A model generated the notes under the pieces. That model ran no database searches. It was not told the DNA's origin and saw nothing but the letters and a program-made list of their open reading frames with translations. From the NCBI GenBank assembly GCA_002428045.1, contig DIZZ01000157.1, forward strand, positions 1 through 12,260: a stretch of 12,260 nucleotides of DNA, given 5' to 3'. Positions 1 to 7,253 of this stretch are shown here, piece by piece. A program made the position numbers and the translations under genes. The DNA comes from Verrucomicrobia bacterium UBA6015 (GTDB lineage: Bacteria > Verrucomicrobiota > Kiritimatiellia > UBA8416). Within the stretch, counting starts at the first letter, position 1; each line of letters begins with the position of its first letter.

Positions 1-1
1 G

Positions 2-553
2 GTCAAGGAACGTGAACTGCGCGAGGCGATCAACCGTCTGCGCGAGCCCCCCGCCCTAGTCATTACCGATTCCCAGGCGTTTCTGAAAGTCGCTGCCGAT
101 ACACCGGATACGGCTAAGCTTACCTCGTTCTCAATCCTCTTTGCGCGACTGAAAGGGGATTTGAACAGCTTCGCCAAAGGGGCCAGAGGCATCGACAACC
201 TTCGCGCCGGAGACCGGGTCCTCGTCGCCGAAGCCTGCACGCACCACCAGATCGGCGATGACATTGGGCGCGTCAAGATTCCGCGATGGCTGACCCAGTA
301 TGTTGGTGGAGCGCTGCATTTCGACCATATCCAGGGGTGCGATTTTCCCGATGACATTTCCCCGTACCGACTGGTCATCCACTGCGGATCCTGTACATTC
401 AACCGCCGCAACCTGCTCTCGCGCATCGAGAAATGCCACGCGGCGGACATCCCCATCACAAACTATGGCATGGCGATTGCAAAATCCCTCGGCATCATCG
501 AGCGGGCACTCGGCCCGTTTCCCGGTGCTCTCGACAGCTACCGGAACGGATAA
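2..553 (+). CDS. hydF: [FeFe]-hydrogenase maturation GTPase HydF, C-terminal part (5' end outside window)
   Basis: HydF is the scaffold on which HydE and HydG assemble the 2Fe subcluster before transfer to the [FeFe] hydrogenase. Only the last 183 residues are present: the reading frame is open from base 2 and ends with TAA at 551-553. The N-terminal GTPase domain lies upstream of the window. What remains matches the dimerisation and Fe-S domains: a TDSQAF stretch, TSFSILFARLKGDL, then EACTHH (Cys codon at 236) and HCGSC (His codon at 380). Together these give the CxH...HCxxC cluster-binding signature with about 45 residues between the two halves. The DIGRVKIPRWL and PITNYGMAIA segments are also typical of the family. 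HydF presence implies hydE, hydG and an [FeFe] hydrogenase elsewhere in the genome. The adenylate cyclase gene starts 35 nt downstream. Identification is from recalled family motifs, with no database search. Confidence 0.93.
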   Translation, partial: VKERELREAINRLREPPALVITDSQAFLKVAADTPDTAKLTSFSILFARLKGDLNSFAKGARGIDNLRAGDRVLVAEACTHHQIGDDIGRVKIPRWLTQYVGGALHFDHIQGCDFPDDISPYRLVIHCGSCTFNRRNLLSRIEKCHAADIPITNYGMAIAKSLGIIERALGPFPGALDSYRNG

Positions 554-577
554 TACGAAACCTTCGATTCGTTATGC

Positions 578-582
578 AGGAA
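578..582 (+). promoter_or_regulatory. Ribosome binding site that sets the cyclase start
   Basis: AGGAA lies 6 nt before the ATG at 589. The in-frame ATG at 574 and the more distant 433 have no such site, and 433 lies deep inside hydF. A second ATG follows directly at 592. Confidence 0.6.
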
Positions 583-588
583 TTAGAT

Positions 589-2826
589 ATGATGACATCA
601 TCAAACCGCCTAACATCGTGGATCAAGAATAAAACCGTCCAAGGTGCGCTGATCGCCTTCGCCTGTGCCGCCATCACAACGCTACTGATGGTTGATGGCC
701 GCCTGGAAGTACTGGAGTTCAAGACGCTTGATCACCGCTTCCGAACCCAGCCGGTATGGGATCCATTGCAGGGCCCCCCCGCAGACATCGCTATCATCCT
801 GATCGACCAGGACAGCATTGATCTCGTCTCCAAGGAAATCCAGCATCGCTGGCCGTGGCCCCGTGAGTTCTACGCCAAACTGATCGGGTTCCTCCATCAG
901 GCAGGAGCAAAGGCGGTGGTGTTTGATATGTTTTTCTCCGAACCAGACACCGACCGCCAGGAAATTTCCGGCAAGGATTCCGATTTGGCGCTGGAGATGG
1001 CAACCGCCTTCGCTTCAAACGTAGTTCACTCATATGTACCGCAAAAACGAGGGGAAAAGCCTCCCGTTGCAACGATTGAGGCGATCAAACGCAAGTCGTC
1101 GATCAATATCGGAACCAACACCTTGCTATCGCTGACCGACTATAACACTGGCGCGCTTCCCGTTAGCACGCTGAGCGATGCCTCTGCCGCGATCGGATTT
1201 GCCACGCAAAGCCCAGAATCAGACAACATCTGCCGGCGGATGCTGCTGCTATCGAGTTTTGACGGCGCTACCGTCATGAGTCAGGCACTGGCCGCCACAG
1301 CCTTCCTGAAGCACTCAGAGACCATTCACATTGAACCGGCCTCGGGATGGTGCAGCGGCGCGTTGCATGTTGGCAGACATGCCTTCGCGATCGACAAGAC
1401 AGCCTCGGTCTTTATGCACTGGTACCGCCCCGCCCCCGGACGCAAAAGTCCTTTTGACCACCATTACGCCTACAACCTCTTGAAAGCGGCCATCCGCCAG
1501 GAAGCCGGGCTGGATCCGGCCTTGCCGGGGGGCAGCTCCCCCGAGAGCATCTTCAAGGATCGTATCGTCTTCCTCGGCTCGACGGCCACCGGCACCTTTG
1601 ACAACTGGGCCACGCCGCTGGCCAAGGTTACCCCCGGGGTTGAGATCCAGGCCACGGCACTGGCAAACCTGCTGCGTGGCGAGAGCATCACCCGAGTTCC
1701 TCGGGCCATCACGATAACTCTGGTGATCCTGCTCACCCTCATCACCGCCGCCGCAACCTGCCTGGGACGCCGCCGTACGATCATCCTGATCAGTGTTCCA
1801 CTGCTCCTGCTGGCATTGATCCTAGGAAGCGGGTATGCCGCCCTGCATAAGGCAGATCTCTTTATCGAGATCATTCCCCCGATTCTTGCCGTCATCTCAA
1901 CGTTCCTGGCAATGACACTGACCAACTATCTGACCGAGCGGCGGCACAGCCGCATGGTACGCGGGATCTTCGAGCATTATCTCGACAGCTCGGTCGTCGA
2001 GAATCTGATCGCCAATCCCGAGAATGTCCGACTCGGCGGGGAACGGCGCGAGTGTACGGTGATGTTCACCGACGTGGCGGACTTCACCACCACGTCCGAA
2101 TCGTTATCCCCCGAACAAGTGGTTCATTTCATGAATATCTATCTCGATGCCATGACGGATATTATCATCAAGGAGGGCGGTTTTGTCGACAAGTTCATCG
2201 GCGATGAGATTGTCGCCGTCTTCGGTGCCCCCAACCCGCTTCCAGATCATGCAGCCCGTGCCTGCCGGGCCACCCTGCGGATGGCTGAACGGGTTGAAGA
2301 ACTGCAACCTGCCTTCCGCGAGGCAGGCTGCCCGACCGCCATCTTTGCCCGCACCGGGATGTGTACCGGCGAGGTGGTGATCGGGAACATGGGGTCTGAA
2401 AACCGTATGAATTACACGGCCATGGGAAATACCATGAATCTGGGCGCCCGCATCCAGGGAATCACCAAGATGTACGGTGTACGCAACCTGGTGAACCAGA
2501 CCACCGCCGCTGCCGCAGGCACCACGGAGTTTGTATTCCGTGAGGTTGACGCGGTACGCGTCAAAGGCAAGAAGCAGGCCGAACGGATGATCGAACTGAT
2601 GGGGTTCCAAGCCCGGGGGGAGGTGTTCGCGACATTGGCAACAGCCTATGCCGAGGCGCTTGACGCCTACCGTCAACAGCAGTGGGGGGTGGCATTAAAC
2701 CGCCTCGCACCGCTTATCGAAAGCGGCGACGGTCCCGCCATCCGGCTCGCGGCCCGCTGTCGCGAATACCAACTCGAACCCCCACCCGCCGGATGGGACG
2801 GGGTTACGAATATGCTGTCGAAATAG
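589..2826 (+). CDS. CHASE2-domain class III adenylate cyclase (membrane-bound)
   Basis: This is a predicted inner-membrane sensor that makes cAMP from ATP (745 aa from the ATG at 589). Order of parts: a short cytoplasmic N-terminus, one membrane helix (about 17-35), an extracytoplasmic CHASE2 sensor region (about 40-370), three membrane helices (about 373-392, 397-419, 424-448), then a class III cyclase domain (about 485-660) and a C-terminal tail ending in a WDGV motif seen in relatives. Catalytic residues are intact: metal-binding D495 (FTDVADF) and D539 (GDE), base-recognition K535 and T610, and transition-state N617 and R621. The Lys-Thr pair fits adenylate rather than guanylate cyclase and the IIIb subclass, some members of which respond to bicarbonate. 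The CHASE2 ligand is unknown. The gene follows hydF by 35 nt, so co-transcription is possible. Its 3' end overlaps the convergent oxidoreductase gene by 23 bases. Confidence 0.9.
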   Translation: MMTSSNRLTSWIKNKTVQGALIAFACAAITTLLMVDGRLEVLEFKTLDHRFRTQPVWDPLQGPPADIAIILIDQDSIDLVSKEIQHRWPWPREFYAKLIGFLHQAGAKAVVFDMFFSEPDTDRQEISGKDSDLALEMATAFASNVVHSYVPQKRGEKPPVATIEAIKRKSSINIGTNTLLSLTDYNTGALPVSTLSDASAAIGFATQSPESDNICRRMLLLSSFDGATVMSQALAATAFLKHSETIHIEPASGWCSGALHVGRHAFAIDKTASVFMHWYRPAPGRKSPFDHHYAYNLLKAAIRQEAGLDPALPGGSSPESIFKDRIVFLGSTATGTFDNWATPLAKVTPGVEIQATALANLLRGESITRVPRAITITLVILLTLITAAATCLGRRRTIILISVPLLLLALILGSGYAALHKADLFIEIIPPILAVISTFLAMTLTNYLTERRHSRMVRGIFEHYLDSSVVENLIANPENVRLGGERRECTVMFTDVADFTTTSESLSPEQVVHFMNIYLDAMTDIIIKEGGFVDKFIGDEIVAVFGAPNPLPDHAARACRATLRMAERVEELQPAFREAGCPTAIFARTGMCTGEVVIGNMGSENRMNYTAMGNTMNLGARIQGITKMYGVRNLVNQTTAAAAGTTEFVFREVDAVRVKGKKQAERMIELMGFQARGEVFATLATAYAEALDAYRQQQWGVALNRLAPLIESGDGPAIRLAARCREYQLEPPPAGWDGVTNMLSK

Positions 2827-4399
2827 CCGTTGACAACGACCCACGCCGCGCAACACACTGCGCGGCATTCTCGCCATCCATGGCGGCCGAGGTGATTCCC
2901 CCGGCATATCCAGCGCCTTCGCCACAGGGGAAAAGTCCCGTAATATGCGGGTGTTGGCCGGTTTCCGGGTCGCGGGGAACGCGCACCGGGGATGATGAGC
3001 GCGATTCCACGCCGACGGCCACCGCCTCGTTAGTCAGATAGCCGCGCATACGGGATCCAAACGCCTTAAGCCCCTGTTGAAGGCGACGTCCGATCTGATC
3101 GGGTAGCCACTGAGCGAGCGGAGAGACCACCAGTCCCGGCAGGTACGAACAGCGAGGAAGATCTGCTGATGGGTTTCCGCCCACAAAATCAGCCAACCGC
3201 TGGGCTGGCGCAGACTGTCCCGAACCGCCATTCTGCAGGAAGGCCAAGCGCTCGATATGCTGCTGGAACCGTAGCCCGGCCAGCGCACCTGCCGATGCAA
3301 ACTCAGCCGGAATATCGTCCGTCCGGATCTCGACCACCACACCCGCATTGGCAAAGGGCGAATCACGACGCGCGGTCGACATCCCGTTCACGACAATCTC
3401 TTCGGCCCCGCACCCTGCCGGCACAATATGCCCGCCGGGGCACATGCAAAACGAATACACCCCGCGTCCAGCCACCTGCTCCACCTGTGCATACGCGGCG
3501 GCGGGAAGCCATTCACTCCGCCCCGCCTTGCAACGGTACTGGATCTGATCAATCAACGCCTGCGGATGCTCCACCCGCACCCCCATCGCAAAGCCCTTGG
3601 CCTCCATCGCCACCGCCTGCCTCCCCAGCATGTCATAGACGTCGTGGGCGGAATGCCCCGTCGCCAGGATCAGCGCCCCCGCCTCAAACCGATCCCCTGC
3701 CGCCGTCCGGCAACCTCGAACCTGCCCCCCCTCAAGCAACAACGCATCCACCTTCTGCCCGAAATGAATGTCCCCGCCATGCGCCAGGATCGTCCGACGG
3801 ATATTCTCGATCACCCTCGGCAACTTGTCCGAGCCAATGTGCGGATGTGCTTCGTAGAGGATATTCTCATCAGCGCCGTGGACATGCAGAATTTCCAGGA
3901 TACCCCGTAGATTCCCTTTTTTCTTTGAACGCGTATAGAGCTTGCCGTCCGAGAACGTGCCAGCGCCGCCTTCACCGAAACAGTAGTTTGACTCCGAATC
4001 CAGCCCCTGCCGACGATGGATGCGGGCAATATCGATCTTGCGCGCATGCACATCACGGCCACGCTCCAGAACCACCGGTTTAAATCCTAGCGCAATCAGC
4101 TTCAACGCGGCAAAAAGCCCCGCAGGGCCAGCCCCGATCACCAGTACCGGTGCCTGCCTGGCAACGGACTGCCATCCGAAATCCGGCACAGCAAAAGCAG
4201 GCGGGGACTCATCAATCCACGCCTCAAGCTGGAGATTCACCTTCGGTGCCCCGCCACGGGCATCGATCGACTTACGCAGGATCCGCACATGCCGGATCCG
4301 CAGGAGATCCATGTGCAGGTGCGATGCCACCTGATGCATCAGGAGCTCATGGCGACCGGCCTGCTCGGGGGATACGACGATCTGTACGTCTTTATTCAA
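2804..4399 (-). CDS. FAD-dependent oxidoreductase of the COG2509 type, function unknown
   Basis: This is an FAD-binding flavoprotein of about 531 aa from the proposed TTG start at 4399. An N-terminal alpha/beta region of about 75 residues with RKSIDAR (about 43-48) precedes a Rossmann dinucleotide-binding motif, VIGAGPAG (GxGxxG at about 89-94), followed by VVLERGRD. The CFGEGGAGTFSDGKLYTR segment (about 140-157), an LILATGHSAHDVYDML segment and the C-terminal FPCGEGAGYAGGITSAAMDGENAA segment (about 488-511) are hallmarks of this family of uncharacterised FAD-dependent dehydrogenases. No substrate or partner is established. I prefer TTG 4399 over TTG 4474. An AGGA sits 6 nt before 4399, and the resulting N-terminus (NKDVQIVVSPEQ) resembles related proteins, whereas the upstream 25 residues look non-homologous. 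A good promoter lies upstream. The 3' end overlaps the cyclase gene on the opposite strand. Confidence 0.88.
   Translation of the reverse strand: MNKDVQIVVSPEQAGRHELLMHQVASHLHMDLLRIRHVRILRKSIDARGGAPKVNLQLEAWIDESPPAFAVPDFGWQSVARQAPVLVIGAGPAGLFAALKLIALGFKPVVLERGRDVHARKIDIARIHRRQGLDSESNYCFGEGGAGTFSDGKLYTRSKKKGNLRGILEILHVHGADENILYEAHPHIGSDKLPRVIENIRRTILAHGGDIHFGQKVDALLLEGGQVRGCRTAAGDRFEAGALILATGHSAHDVYDMLGRQAVAMEAKGFAMGVRVEHPQALIDQIQYRCKAGRSEWLPAAAYAQVEQVAGRGVYSFCMCPGGHIVPAGCGAEEIVVNGMSTARRDSPFANAGVVVEIRTDDIPAEFASAGALAGLRFQQHIERLAFLQNGGSGQSAPAQRLADFVGGNPSADLPRCSYLPGLVVSPLAQWLPDQIGRRLQQGLKAFGSRMRGYLTNEAVAVGVESRSSSPVRVPRDPETGQHPHITGLFPCGEGAGYAGGITSAAMDGENAAQCVARRGSLSTAISTAYS
2845..2866 (+). terminator. 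GC-rich hairpin just after the cyclase stop, possible terminator
   Basis: Two perfect 8-base arms (GCCGCGCA and TGCGCGGC) flank a 6-base ACACAC loop, beginning 18 bases after the cyclase stop codon. There is no proper T-tract (ATTCTCG follows), so it is at best an imperfect intrinsic terminator or an RNA 3'-end stabiliser. It lies wholly inside the coding sequence of the convergent oxidoreductase gene, where it encodes part of the GENAAQCVARR segment. It may simply reflect codon use there. Confidence 0.35.
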
Positions 4400-4405
4400 T
4401 CGTAA

Positions 4406-4409
4406 TCCT
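4406..4409 (-). promoter_or_regulatory. Ribosome binding site supporting the TTG 4399 start
   Basis: On the minus strand AGGA is followed by a 6-nt spacer and TTG at 4399. It overlaps the TAG stop of the short upstream frame at 4461-4408, so the two could be translationally coupled. Confidence 0.5.
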
Positions 4410-4461
4410 AATCGGCTGTTCCAGTAAGACGTGAAAGGATGGCCGCTTGGTAAACATCCAT
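4408..4461 (-). other. Possible 17-codon upstream open frame in the oxidoreductase leader
   Basis: An ATG at 4461 opens a frame of 17 codons (MDVYQAAILSRLTGTAD) ending in TAG at 4410-4408, 8 nt before the proposed TTG start of the oxidoreductase. It lies within the predicted 5' leader. No clear ribosome binding site precedes the ATG and no amino-acid run suggests attenuation, so it may be chance. Confidence 0.18.
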
Positions 4462-4494
4462 TTTTCGTGATCAACCGCTATTATCATGCGCATA

Positions 4495-4523
4495 AATATA
4501 CCGATAATGAAGCCTGATGGCAA
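4495..4523 (-). promoter_or_regulatory. Sigma70-type promoter of the oxidoreductase gene
   Basis: On the minus strand TTGCCA (4523-4518) and TATATT (4500-4495) are separated by exactly 17 bases, each one mismatch from the consensus hexamers. Predicted transcription start is near 4487, giving a leader of about 88 nt before the TTG at 4399. The surrounding 4475-4546 gap is AT-rich compared with its flanks. An imperfect AT-rich inverted repeat (GATTA-TGAT-TAATC, 4530-4543) lies just upstream of the -35 and could be a regulator site. Confidence 0.6.
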
Positions 4524-4546
4524 GATCGTGATTATGATTAATCGCA

Positions 4547-4786
4547 TCATACCAGACGCCATAGGACCACGGGCTCGACGGTCACCGGCTTGCAGAGACG
4601 ACCGCTTTTACAGCCAGGGCAACGGCGAGCACAAACCACCTCATCACAGCGCGTGACCTGTCTACGTTGCTCCAAAAAGGCGAGCATGCCTTCAACAGCG
4701 GAAAGGTCGGCCTTGACATGCCTGGCGATCGACACAGCATCTGCAGCACCAGAAACCGACAGAAACTCACGAATGTCCTTGAGAAT
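4547..4786 (-). CDS. feoC: FeoC-like small winged-helix Fe-S protein
   Basis: FeoC is a small cytoplasmic partner of the FeoB iron channel, proposed to bind an oxygen-sensitive [4Fe-4S] cluster and control FeoB stability or transcription. The proposed product is 79 aa, the usual FeoC size. An N-terminal winged-helix-like region (LKDIREFLSVSGAADAVSIA...) precedes a cysteine-rich wing with C47, C52, C56, C59 and C65, and then a short tail with W76. The last four give CX3CX2CX5C, close to the CX4CX2CX5C pattern I recall for enterobacterial FeoC. No ATG, GTG or TTG lies at the expected start. The best candidate is ATT at 4786, whose A is the last base of the feoB stop (TAATT). Alternatives are ATA at 4789 or an upstream GTG inside feoB giving a longer product. 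It is last in the regulator-feoA-feoB-feoC order. Confidence 0.75.
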   Translation of the reverse strand: MLKDIREFLSVSGAADAVSIARHVKADLSAVEGMLAFLEQRRQVTRCDEVVCARRCPGCKSGRLCKPVTVEPVVLWRLV

Positions 4787-7023
4787 TATCCCCTCCCCCC
4801 GTGCCGTCCAACCCACCGCAACCCGACGATTCCCGCCATCAGGAAGCCAAGGCAGCCGGCAATCCAGCATCCCGCCACCGCAGGCTGTGTCAACACCTGC
4901 GAGGATTGATAAAACAGGGTCGCGACGACCCACGCCAACAGCGTGAGGTAGGTCACCGAGAAGACCGTCCATTTCATGTTCGTCTCCTGATAGATGGCCC
5001 CTATCACCGCAACGCAGGGACAGTAGATCAGGATAAAAAGCAGATAGGCGATGACCGACGCCCGACTGCCGAAGGCGTCACGAATACCACCTTGCGGGGT
5101 TGATTCCCCCGTATTGTCAGCGCCCCCCCCGAACAGGGCGACAAAACCATCAGGAATGGCTTGAAAAGCATTAACAACGCCCTCGCGCAGCACAAAGGGT
5201 TCGGGAGCGCCGTCAACCACTGCCTCATGTCGATAAAGAGAAACCAGGGTGCCCGCTACGGCCTCCTTGGCAAAGACGCCAGCCACCAACCCCACCGTGG
5301 CGGGCCAGTTATCCTGCGAAATACCCATCGGGGCAAAGACCGGCGTAACGTGCCGGGCCACCCGTGCCAGCAGCCCCTTCTGCACGGGATATCCAGTATC
5401 CGCATCCCTCGCATGCACCAGGGCATCCATGGCACCGATCGCACTCGTCAGGACGACCACCGCCAGGATGACCCCACCCGCTCGCACGATGAACCCCTTG
5501 AGACGGTGCCAGGTATGGAACAGGATGCCGTTCACCGTAGGGAGATGATACGGTGGCAGTTCCATCACAAACGTACTGGGGGCTCCGGGCATCAGCGTGC
5601 GCTTCAGCAATAGTCCCGTCAATACCGCCAGCAGGATTCCGGTCATGTAAAGACCGAAGATCAGCTGTCCTCCATGCTGCGGAAAGAAGATCACCGCGAA
5701 CAGGGTATAGACCGGCAGGCGTGCCCCGCAGGACATGAAGGGGTTCATCAGGATCGCCAATCGCCGATCCCTCTCATTCTCTAGCGTGCGCGTGGCCAGA
5801 ATGCCCGGCACGTTACATCCGAAACCAACCAGCATCGGCAGGAACGCCTTGCCGGGCAAGCCAATCAGCCGCAACAGACGATCCATCACAAACGCCGCCC
5901 TTGCCATGTAGCCGGAATCCTCGAGAAACGATAAACATAGGAAAATGAAAAAGATCGGAGGGATAAATGTGGAAACGGTCTGGATCCCCTGCCCGATACC
6001 ATCGGCGAAGAAGGTCACGAGAACCGCTGGAACCCCCCAGGATGACAGTAGATGTCGCACGCCACCAACAAACAGGGTCCCGCATAACTGGTCAAAAAAA
6101 TCGATAAACGGGGCACCGATGTTGACGGTGACGAAAAAGACGGCAAACATGACCGCAAAAAACAAGGGAATGCCAAAAAGGCGGTTCAGTACCAGGCTAT
6201 CGATTAGATCTGTCAGCGTCCGCCGCAACTCAAGTTCGCGATGCATCACATCCCGCACCAGACCGTGGATGAACCCGTAGCGTCCATCCGCCACCACGAT
6301 ATCCGCCGAATCGCCGGTATGCCTACGGATCCGAGCCAATTCCTGTGCAACCCGCTCCGTATGCACGCCACCGGTCATCGTGGTGGCGATAGCATCCTCC
6401 TCGATCAGCTTGATGGCCAGCCAGCGGGGATCCACGCGTCCAGCCAAAGCAACCTCGGTGACCTGCGGCTGCAAGTGGCCGATGGCGGCCTCCACTTCCG
6501 AATCATAAACCACATGCGCACTGGGAATATGCCGAGACTGCGCCACCTCGGCAACCGCCACGCGCAGCGCATCCAGGCCGATCCCCTTGCTGGCCGTCAC
6601 GGGGATCACCGGACAATCCAGATGCCGGGCTAAGTGCTCGACATCGATCCGCAGATGGCGCAACCGCGCCAGATCCATCATGTTGAGAACCACCACCAAC
6701 GGCACCTGGATATCCAGCAACAATGTCGTCAGGTACAGATTCCGCTCCAGGTTGGTCGCATCCAGCACATTGATCACCACGTCCGGCCGCTCATGCAGGA
6801 TAAACTCCCGCGATACCCGCTCGTCCGGCGACTGTGCCGAAAACGAGTAGATCCCCGGCAGATCAACGACCTTGACGTCCGTCCCGCCATGCGCATAGCG
6901 GCCTTCCATCCGCTCTACCGTCACCCCCGGCCAATTCCCGACACGCTGCCGCGACCCGGTCAACGCATTAAAGAGTGTCGTCTTGCCACAATTCGGGTTC
7001 CCTGCAATCGCCACGGAGATCAT
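4786..7023 (-). CDS. feoB: Ferrous iron transport protein B (FeoB)
   Basis: FeoB is the inner-membrane Fe(II) permease with a cytoplasmic GTPase domain. The product is 745 aa from the ATG at 7023, near the usual length. GTPase motifs are all present: G1 GNPNCGKT (about 8-15), G2 around T35 (PGVTVE), G3 DLPG (54-57), G4 NMMD (114-117) and a G5-like TASKG. A helical GDI-like region follows, then the polytopic membrane part with two gate repeats. Conserved cysteine segments GFGCNVPG, MSCGARLPVYT and LIYCPCVAVIGA are present, the last a candidate part of the metal path. I prefer ATG 7023 (ATGA overlap with the feoA stop) to GTG 7032, because GGAGG at 7038-7034 is well placed only for the former. 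The tail ends in a GGRG stretch that doubles as the feoC ribosome binding site. Confidence 0.96.
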   Translation of the reverse strand: MISVAIAGNPNCGKTTLFNALTGSRQRVGNWPGVTVERMEGRYAHGGTDVKVVDLPGIYSFSAQSPDERVSREFILHERPDVVINVLDATNLERNLYLTTLLLDIQVPLVVVLNMMDLARLRHLRIDVEHLARHLDCPVIPVTASKGIGLDALRVAVAEVAQSRHIPSAHVVYDSEVEAAIGHLQPQVTEVALAGRVDPRWLAIKLIEEDAIATTMTGGVHTERVAQELARIRRHTGDSADIVVADGRYGFIHGLVRDVMHRELELRRTLTDLIDSLVLNRLFGIPLFFAVMFAVFFVTVNIGAPFIDFFDQLCGTLFVGGVRHLLSSWGVPAVLVTFFADGIGQGIQTVSTFIPPIFFIFLCLSFLEDSGYMARAAFVMDRLLRLIGLPGKAFLPMLVGFGCNVPGILATRTLENERDRRLAILMNPFMSCGARLPVYTLFAVIFFPQHGGQLIFGLYMTGILLAVLTGLLLKRTLMPGAPSTFVMELPPYHLPTVNGILFHTWHRLKGFIVRAGGVILAVVVLTSAIGAMDALVHARDADTGYPVQKGLLARVARHVTPVFAPMGISQDNWPATVGLVAGVFAKEAVAGTLVSLYRHEAVVDGAPEPFVLREGVVNAFQAIPDGFVALFGGGADNTGESTPQGGIRDAFGSRASVIAYLLFILIYCPCVAVIGAIYQETNMKWTVFSVTYLTLLAWVVATLFYQSSQVLTQPAVAGCWIAGCLGFLMAGIVGLRWVGRHGGRG
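4792..4796 (-). promoter_or_regulatory. Strong ribosome binding site before the non-AUG feoC start
   Basis: GGAGG within a purine-rich run at the very end of feoB lies 5 nt before ATT at 4786, and only 2 nt before ATA at 4789. The spacing favours ATT as the initiation codon. Confidence 0.5.
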
Positions 7024-7253
7024 ACCTGGCACACCTCCACTTCAACGCCGTCAGACTCCCCCTTGCGCAGGCTCAGCAGCATACCACCGCAGTTTACTTC
7101 CAGAGGATCTCCCAGAGGGGCCTTGCGTATCAACGAGAACACCACCCCACGGGTCATGCCCATCTGGATCAGCTTCTGGCGATAATGACGGTCCCCCTCG
7201 CCAAAACGAACAATACGAGCTGACTGCCCCACCTCCATATCGCGAATTCTCAT
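7020..7253 (-). CDS. feoA: FeoA, SH3-like partner of FeoB
   Basis: FeoA is a small cytoplasmic SH3-fold protein required for full FeoB activity. This one has 77 aa, the normal length. Features include an N-terminal MEVGQSARIVRF strand region, the QKLIQMGMTRGVVFSLIRKAPLGDPLEV segment with the characteristic LxxMGxxxG and PLGDP patterns, and a closing beta strand. Its ATG overlaps the TGA of the upstream regulator (ATGA at 7253-7250), and its own stop overlaps the feoB ATG in the same way. This indicates a translationally coupled operon. Confidence 0.94.
   Translation of the reverse strand: MRIRDMEVGQSARIVRFGEGDRHYRQKLIQMGMTRGVVFSLIRKAPLGDPLEVNCGGMLLSLRKGESDGVEVEVCQV

Noticed and set aside
433..588. 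Long N-terminal extension of the cyclase frame beginning at 433
   Set aside because: It overlaps the conserved C-terminus of hydF, has no homologous look, and a proper ribosome binding site precedes ATG 589.
2104..2676. A 190-codon minus-strand open frame
   Set aside because: It is fully antisense to the catalytic domain of the cyclase, whose motifs are unambiguous. No family resemblance is seen.
3169..4083. A 304-codon plus-strand open frame rich in Pro, Ser and Arg
   Set aside because: It is antisense to the well-supported FAD oxidoreductase gene, is low in complexity, has no recognisable domain, and is explained by the GC-rich codon positions of that gene.
4400..4474. 25-residue N-terminal extension of the oxidoreductase from TTG 4474
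   Set aside because: There is no clear ribosome binding site, no family resemblance, and the predicted transcription start lies only about 13 nt upstream.
4518..4550. CRP-like site upstream of the oxidoreductase promoter
   Set aside because: GTGA and TCGCA half sites are present, but the spacing is 10 rather than 6 bases, so it does not fit the CRP consensus despite the nearby cyclase gene.
4787..4972. Long 141-codon form of FeoC starting at 4972
   Set aside because: The extra 62 residues overlap feoB and do not resemble FeoC. The family length is matched from about 4786. An intermediate GTG start is not fully excluded.
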